Origin: Crossaster papposus
Taxonomy: Eukaryota; Echinodermata; Asteroidea; Velatida; Solasteridae
NCBI GenBank assembly: GCA_037893245.1
Contig: JBAIAA010000095.1
Span: 1,324,217 to 1,388,216 of the forward strand
Reading direction: 5' to 3'
Length of the DNA: 64,000 nucleotides
The notes beneath the pieces were generated by a model that saw only the letters and a list, made by a program, of their open reading frames with translations, searched no databases and was not told the origin of the DNA. This document shows, piece after piece, positions 58,260 to 64,000 of this stretch. How positions within the stretch are numbered: the first letter of the stretch is position 1; each line of letters begins with the position of its first letter. The position numbers were made by a program, and so were the translations under genes.

Positions 58260-59508
58260 GGCGACAGAAACAACTTCACTTCTCCCTCCGACAGAATAAT
58301 AAAAGTCCCACTCCAACAGTTTCAACGAAAGTTCCAGCAAATCCACAAAAAAGTTTCCGAAAAACGGCAAATAAATTTATCCGACCCAGAAAAAGTAATT
58401 ACTCCCACAGAAAAATCCTGCCACCGAAAGTAAAAAGAAGTTTGAGCAATCAATAAAATTCAACGACGCGTAAAAGAATTACGTCCAAAAAAAAAATCGC
58501 TCAGAAAAAATAATTTCACTTCAACAAATCAGAATAAACCTAAACGTACTCCAGCCAAAAAATATCGCTCTCCGACAATTGAAAGTAAGTTCAAGCAATT
58601 AACGAATCCAGCGGTGAGTTTCAGAAAATAATCGTACTCCAAGAAAAATAATTCTACTCCAACAAAATAATTCTACTCCAAGACAAATTTATCTCCATTC
58701 GACAGTTTGAAGTAAGTTTAGGCGATCAACAAATCCAGATTTAGTTTTCAGCAAACTTTGAAAAACTGTAGTTTAACACAGAACACACCAACAAAACTAC
58801 CAAAATCACAAAGACATTGTCAGGAAGGACTAGCGGTTTCAAAGACAGTAGGGCGACTCTCTAAAAGTCTCAAAGGCAGTTGAGATGGATACTGAAACCA
58901 GCTCAAACTTTGAGTAGTTACAGAGCGAAAGTGACGTCGAGAATTCCTCACCGGGTAAGACAGAAAGGTTATGAAGCAGAAACCACAATCGCCAAAGCGA
59001 AGAATGTTGATTTACATAGCAGTACCCTAGCGTAGCTGTCTAACTGAACCCAACAAACAAGATGCACTGGAGTTTGCAGAACTCATGAAGGTCGCGGCTT
59101 AAAACTTCTGAAACAGTAGTTAGTAGCAGAGAGAGATCCTCATCCAAAAATAAACCGGTGCAGCCTCATAAACAAAACAGACTGGTGCTTTTTGAAGACT
59201 TGGGTTTCACAGCAGAGAGGTTGTACACGCAGTAGCTGTATTTACCCAGATGCACCAAGTGTATAAAAGGCAATTTTCTCATGAAGGTTCTGGCTTAAAA
59301 AAAAGTTCTTAAACATGAATTAGCTGCAGAGAGAAGTTCTCGTCCATAAAGACTAGTGCATCATCATGACAAAAAAAACTGGTGCTTTTAAAGACTGAGA
59401 GCGAAGAACATGTCTGACCCAGGTGAGAGTGATACAGGGTGATCTGGAGTACGTCTAATGAAGCCTGCGGCCAAATTTCACGCAGGGCAGAAACCAGCTG
59501 CCAACCGC
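58260..59508 (-). promoter_or_regulatory. Laminin 5' UTR and upstream region with tandem duplications
   Basis: 58420-58740 has diverged repeats around GAAAGTAAGTTCAAGCAAT (near 58432, 58581 and 58704) with ATAATTCTACTCC between. 59081-59205 and 59281-59395 are a diverged duplication (CATGAAGGT, GGCTTAAAA, GCAGAGAGA, ACTGGTGCTTTT). A TGACGT motif is near 58931. The transcription start cannot be placed. Confidence 0.4.
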
Positions 59509-61277
59509 CTAATTGATGACTAGTGTGGTGAGAGAAGTGTTCGGGCGGGTTTTCAAAACACTGGAGAGTAAAGGACAAGTTCCGAGGCTAGTGGGAGAGC
59601 TAGAGTTGACTGGGTTTGGCAAACACCTGGGTTTCGATGAATTAGTGGACTCAGTCAAGAGTCGGACGGGTCGATGGTCTTCGCTCTGCTGTGAAAATCG
59701 GTAGGTGGCATTTTTGATCACTTCCTTTCCTATTGAATTTCAGAAACCTCGAAAGTATCGGGATGTTTTAATTTGCAGATGAGCAGTTTTCAACAAAAGA
59801 GGTTTGCTCTGGCAGGATGTGCAGACATTTTGATGGATGTAATTATTTCAGATGGGTTTTTTTTTGAAGAAAACCGCAAAGTTTATGGTATATTTGTCAG
59901 TTTAAATTTATTTTTATCGTTTGAAGCAGCCAAAATTCTCAAAATCTAAAGAATAGTGCTTGAAAACTAACCTGACTGAATTTTTACTTTGTGAATTCTG
60001 TATATTATTATTCGGAAAAAATTATATTCTAAGATTTCGATTTTGAACCAACTACTAATGCAAATTAAAAAAAAATGTGTCTCTCTCTGAGATGCACCTT
60101 TGGCAACTGTGGGTAGCAGAAATGTAGTAGAAATGTATTCAATATTTGCGAATTCGCAACGCGAAAAACTCCCCGTGACGTCAAGAATTAGCGTTCGCTT
60201 CGGCTTTCGCGCCTAGTGACTGGGCTTTAGAATAATTTACTAATAAGTCGAACAAGGTACATCCAATAAGTGTTTTAAGCAATAAATAACTAAATGTGTC
60301 CTGCTCGAACGAAACCCTGACAAAGTTGACAATTGTTGTTTTTTAGATTTAGCTTTTTTTTTTTTTTTAATTCTCTAGGTTCTCAGCTTAAAAATGATGT
60401 AGGGCCCTATCAGTTACATACATGTATGTACCCCCACCCTATCTCCCCTGGGGGAAGGATTTATTGATAAAACCCTGACAACCTAATTATTATTATTATA
60501 AATGGTTTATTGATACAAAAATTGACATGGCAGCCCAGGGGCTGAATTACATCAAAATTTACACATTATTTAAAAAAATGTATACTTTATGTATAAACAT
60601 TAAAAGGGTCTAAGAATAAAGACCACTAAAAATATAGGGAAGTTCGTAAATAAAATAAAATTAGCATCAAACAATTTACGCTGTAACTACTACGGTCTAT
60701 CCAGCAAGTTTGGTAGTTTGGTGCCTCTTAAAAAGAGGGTGTTTGTGGATTCGAATCAGCAAGCCAAAAACAAGACAAGGCAATGTGTAAAACAAGACAG
60801 TGTATAAAATATAAAATATCACGTTCATAGAGGGATTATTCAGAATTAATTAAACTGATCATGTAGGGTACAGCACTGTCTCTAAATCTGTTGGTTTTGC
60901 ATTTCGGTTGTGGTATCAAGTTAGTCTTGCGAAGGACTGCGATAAACAGCTTTGAAGTTCAGAAAAGCGTATTATTTCTACACACAATTGCTTCACAAAA
61001 TCGACCAAAAAACCCCAAACTTCTGGGTGACGGATTATGCTCAAATTTGAGAAGATTCTAGATTATTAGTTCGTGATTCAGAAAAACCCAAAACCTCAAA
61101 ATGGCAAAATCCACCCCGAAATGACTTCACGAGTACATTGTAATAAAACACATTGTGCAACTTTGTCCGGGTTTCGTTGGAACAGGTCATAAATGGTATG
61201 AATCCAGTTTGGGAATGTCGAAGTCAATCCCTAAACAAAGTTGGGTCTCACAAGGTGCAGAATGTTCCAATCTTATA
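59509..61277. other. Upstream region, no recognised gene
   Basis: A plus-strand open frame at 59513-59704 ends at a possible donor (CG|GTAGGT) but matches nothing I know. 60484-60560 looks like the 3' tail of a retroposon on the minus strand (ATCAATAAACCATTTATAAT followed by AAT repeats). A TGACGTCA site is near 60176. Confidence 0.35.
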
Positions 61278-61715
61278 TGTGACCTGTCATCACAAAATGA
61301 GCGTAAAGTCGGCAAAATTAAAAATTGAGATATGGGTATTTCTAAATTCTGTGGAAACAGAGCTTTCCAATGGTATATAACACTTGGAGGTTTGATACTC
61401 ACTATTTTTTTTTTATTTTTTTTTTTTAGTCTGGAGTCTTAATACAGAGATTATGAGAAAACGGGCATTTCTTGCCAGAAATTGTGTGAAAGGCATAGAA
61501 AGGCATAGAAAGGCATAGTCAAAATTGTCTCAAAAAACTAATTTCGTTTTTTATCTGATCGTCCTGAAAAATTGGGAATTGATTGTTGGGGATTTAGTCT
61601 TTAAAAAAAAACCATATAATCTCAAATCGACCACTCCTTCAAATTTTGACTTTGACTGTCGGTACTGGGAAATCACTCCGTGCGACTTTAAGCTCATTTT
61701 GTGATGACAGGTCAT
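61278..61715. repeat. TGTGACCTGTCATCAC element, copy 2
   Basis: TGTGACCTGTCATCACAAAA to TTTTGTGATGACAGGTCATA; includes a triple AAAGGCATAG. Confidence 0.8.
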
Positions 61716-61886
61716 ATGTTTAAATATGTGCTACCCCAATTTGAACTTCGAAACTTCTACTAATGAGGCTCCGGAGAGTTCCGCATCAATAAACGGGGGC
61801 CAATTAGAGCCCTGTGCAGACCCTTAGGGTTGAAATCTTAAAGCATTAGACTCCTTTGTGTCAAAGGTCAATATACCCCCATGGGA

Positions 61887-62113
61887 GGGGGGGGGGGGGG
61901 GGGGGGGGGGGGAGGGTTCTATGTGAAGGGAAACAGGCGACCATGGTGCCAGATGTCAATTTTCTAGTTTTTGTTAAGTACATTTTTTTGGGGGCAAAAA
62001 CAAAAGTCAACTAGACTTTGAATATGACAACAAACCAAATCTATACGTACCCAACCAAATTTGTATACAAAATATTTTTAGTGAGCGGGGGGGGGGGGGG
62101 GGGGGGGGGGGGG
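61887..62113. repeat. Two poly-G runs
   Basis: G runs at 61887-61912 and 62087-62113. Lengths could be unreliable in the assembly. Confidence 0.85.
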
Positions 62114-62153
62114 TTTCCCATTAAAAAACCAAACCAATCAATAATTTAATATA

Positions 62154-62592
62154 TGTGACCCACTCCACAATAATGGGTATTATGTCACAAAATTGAGTTA
62201 AATATACTTGGTTGGAAAGCCCACAACGTAAGCTTCCAGTTGGTATATAATAGAGCTCCATAGCTACTCCCGTTCTGGAGATATGACATGTTTGCTTTTG
62301 ATTACTTCCTTGGAGTTCAAATTACCCAACTGAGAAAACAGGCTTTGAAAAAGCCGGCTTTGTTGTAGAACAACAGAACGATGAACACAAAATGGGCGTG
62401 TTTTCCACTTTAATCATCAAAATCAACATTTCTTTGAATGAAACCTGAAAATATTGGTGTTAAAGATGTCATTAATGGCAAAAAATGTAAATCACATTTT
62501 GATGAAATGTTTATCCTCTCAACGTTGAGTGGGCCATTACATGATAGTGCACAGCGCGACTTAATACCCTTTTTTGCAGAGCCGGTCACATA
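62154..62592. repeat. TGTGACCGGCTC element, copy 5
   Basis: TGTGACCCACTCCACAATAA at left, TTTTTTGCAGAGCCGGTCACA at right; interior AACGTTGAGTGGGCCATTAC. Confidence 0.75.
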
Positions 62593-63210
62593 TACATTGT
62601 TCTGTTTCTTCAGACGTAGGGTCAGGGAACCAGACTACAAGAACAGCAATGTTCCCTTCCAGGGTTCAATTTCACGATAAACTAAGACCAATCTTAGGAC
62701 TAACTCGTCCCGACTTGCGTTGGATCTATTGCAAGTTAGGATGAGTTGCTCTTCCAAAGATTCTTAGTATTGGTGAAATCGGCCCTTGCATCTATGACAC
62801 AAAAACTTTAAATAGTTTCTACAGCACTGGTACATGTGATGCGATCAAGCAATATCAGTCGGAACTCGGCAATTATTGTTTTGAGATAGGGCCAAAATAC
62901 CGGTATGTTCGTGGGGTGGACAAATCCAAATTGACTTTTTTACAAAAAACAGATGGGGAAAATATTGTTCTTTTACACGAAAATTCTCTTTTAACCAAAT
63001 TCAGAAGGGAAGTGATACAAAAACATGATTTTCTCAGTTTCTTTATTTTAACGTGCTGGTGTTCAAATGGTTGTAATTGTTTAACCAAAGGTCGTATTCA
63101 CATGGGGTGTTCACTGAAATGGAGCCTGAAGTACGCTACAAAGGAATATGTTAAAATCCCAAAATGACCAGGGCCTACTTCAGACTGATTTTGCTTGATC
63201 GCTTCACATA
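62593..63210. other. Upstream stretch
   Basis: 62660-62790 has the inverted pair AATTTCACGATAAACTAAGA / TTCTTAGTATTGGTGAAAT, a small MITE. Nothing else. Confidence 0.4.
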
Positions 63211-63634
63211 TGTGACCTGTCATCACAAAATGAGCGTAAAGTCGCACGGAGTGATTTCCCAGTACGGCCAGTCAAAGTCAAAATTTGAAGGGTGGTGGTC
63301 GATTTTGAGATATATGGTTTTTTTTAAGACTAAATCGCCAACAATCAATTCCCAATTTTTCAGGACGATCAGATAAAAACAAAATTAGTTTTTCGAGACA
63401 ATTTTGACTATGCCTTTCTATGCCTTTCACACAATTTCTCGCAACAAATGCCCGTTTTCTCATAATCTCTGTATTAAGACTCCAGACTAAAAATAGAAAT
63501 AAAAAAATTAGTATCAAACCTCTTAAAGTGTTATATACCATTGGAAAGCTCTGTTTCCACAGAATTTAGAAATACCCATATCTCAATTTTTGATTTTGCC
63601 GACTTTACGCTCATTTTGTGATGGCCAGGTCACA
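63211..63634. repeat. TGTGACCTGTCATCAC element, copy 3
   Basis: TGTGACCTGTCATCACAAAA to TTTTGTGATGGCCAGGTCACA; opposite orientation inside to copy 2. Confidence 0.8.
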
Positions 63635-64000
63635 TATATAATCCTCAAATCGGCCCCATTTCTAAAAATTACAACAAAACTAAAAATTAACTGCAAAATT
63701 TTCACTTATTGTTTAGACCACACAGTTCCCTTTTCCCCCACCCACAATTACCACAGTCCAGTCCACCAAAATGAAATGACAAGTTATAATAAACAACATT
63801 CTATAAGGCTAGTTACTGTCAACGCTATCAACACGGTGAGGGCCAGGTATTCCCTGGGCAAGATTAATGATCGCCAATTGGGAAAATATTGCTGGTAAGG
63901 AATTCGTGATTGGAATTTAAAATTTATGTACCGGGATTCTTAGGTACAAAGTGTCCAGATATTTTGGCTTGATTCAACCAAATCTTTGTAATCATGATTG
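63635..64000. other. Right edge, nothing recognised
   Basis: No gene, repeat family or LN-domain coding sequence seen. Confidence 0.4.

Overview
The window is animal nuclear DNA. Small phase-consistent exons sit in introns full of minisatellites, inverted-repeat transposons (MITEs) and tRNA-derived SINEs. Three protein genes can be recognised. Gene content points to an invertebrate deuterostome, and the dense short inverted-repeat and SINE families look echinoderm-like, perhaps a sea star. That species guess is an inference, not shown by the sequence.

Layout. At 873-1116 (+) is the last exon of a microsomal glutathione S-transferase 1-like (MAPEG) gene whose earlier exons lie to the left of the window. 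About 0.5 kb downstream, in the same direction, a complete eight-exon DHRS12-type short-chain dehydrogenase/reductase gene runs from 1626 to 12416 (+, 312 aa). It faces, tail to tail, a complete 25-exon laminin gamma gene on the minus strand (58259 down to 17584, 1311 aa). I rebuilt every exon boundary by hand; all phases close and both reading frames are open to the stop. The 5.2 kb between the two stop codons holds a 1 kb, 21-bp minisatellite and several MITEs. From 58.26 to 64 kb, upstream of the laminin gene, I find no recognisable gene, only duplications and MITEs.

Main biological point. The laminin gamma chain has a signal-peptide exon that splices in phase straight into the second LE (EGF-like) module. 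There is no LN domain and no first LE module in the window, which is the architecture of vertebrate gamma-2. Unlike gamma-2, the chain keeps a nidogen-binding-type NIDxNAV loop. It also keeps the C-terminal Cys and the Glu third from the end that gamma-1 uses for beta-chain linkage and integrin binding.

Second point. Upstream of the real exon 5 of this gene are five tandem copies (about 117 bp each), plus a sixth truncated copy, of the exon's 3' splice site and its first 76 bp. Each copy ends in a stop and lacks a donor. Minisatellites fill many laminin introns, several lying within 15-100 bp of a 5' splice site, and two change from a monomer to a dimer period on the donor side.

Mobile DNA includes a TTAA-flanked MITE family (about 12 copies, one an inverted dimer), a hAT-like MITE family with 8-bp target duplications (one copy carrying two nested palindromic elements), at least seven other inverted-repeat families, three tRNA-related SINE families and a non-LTR reverse-transcriptase fossil.
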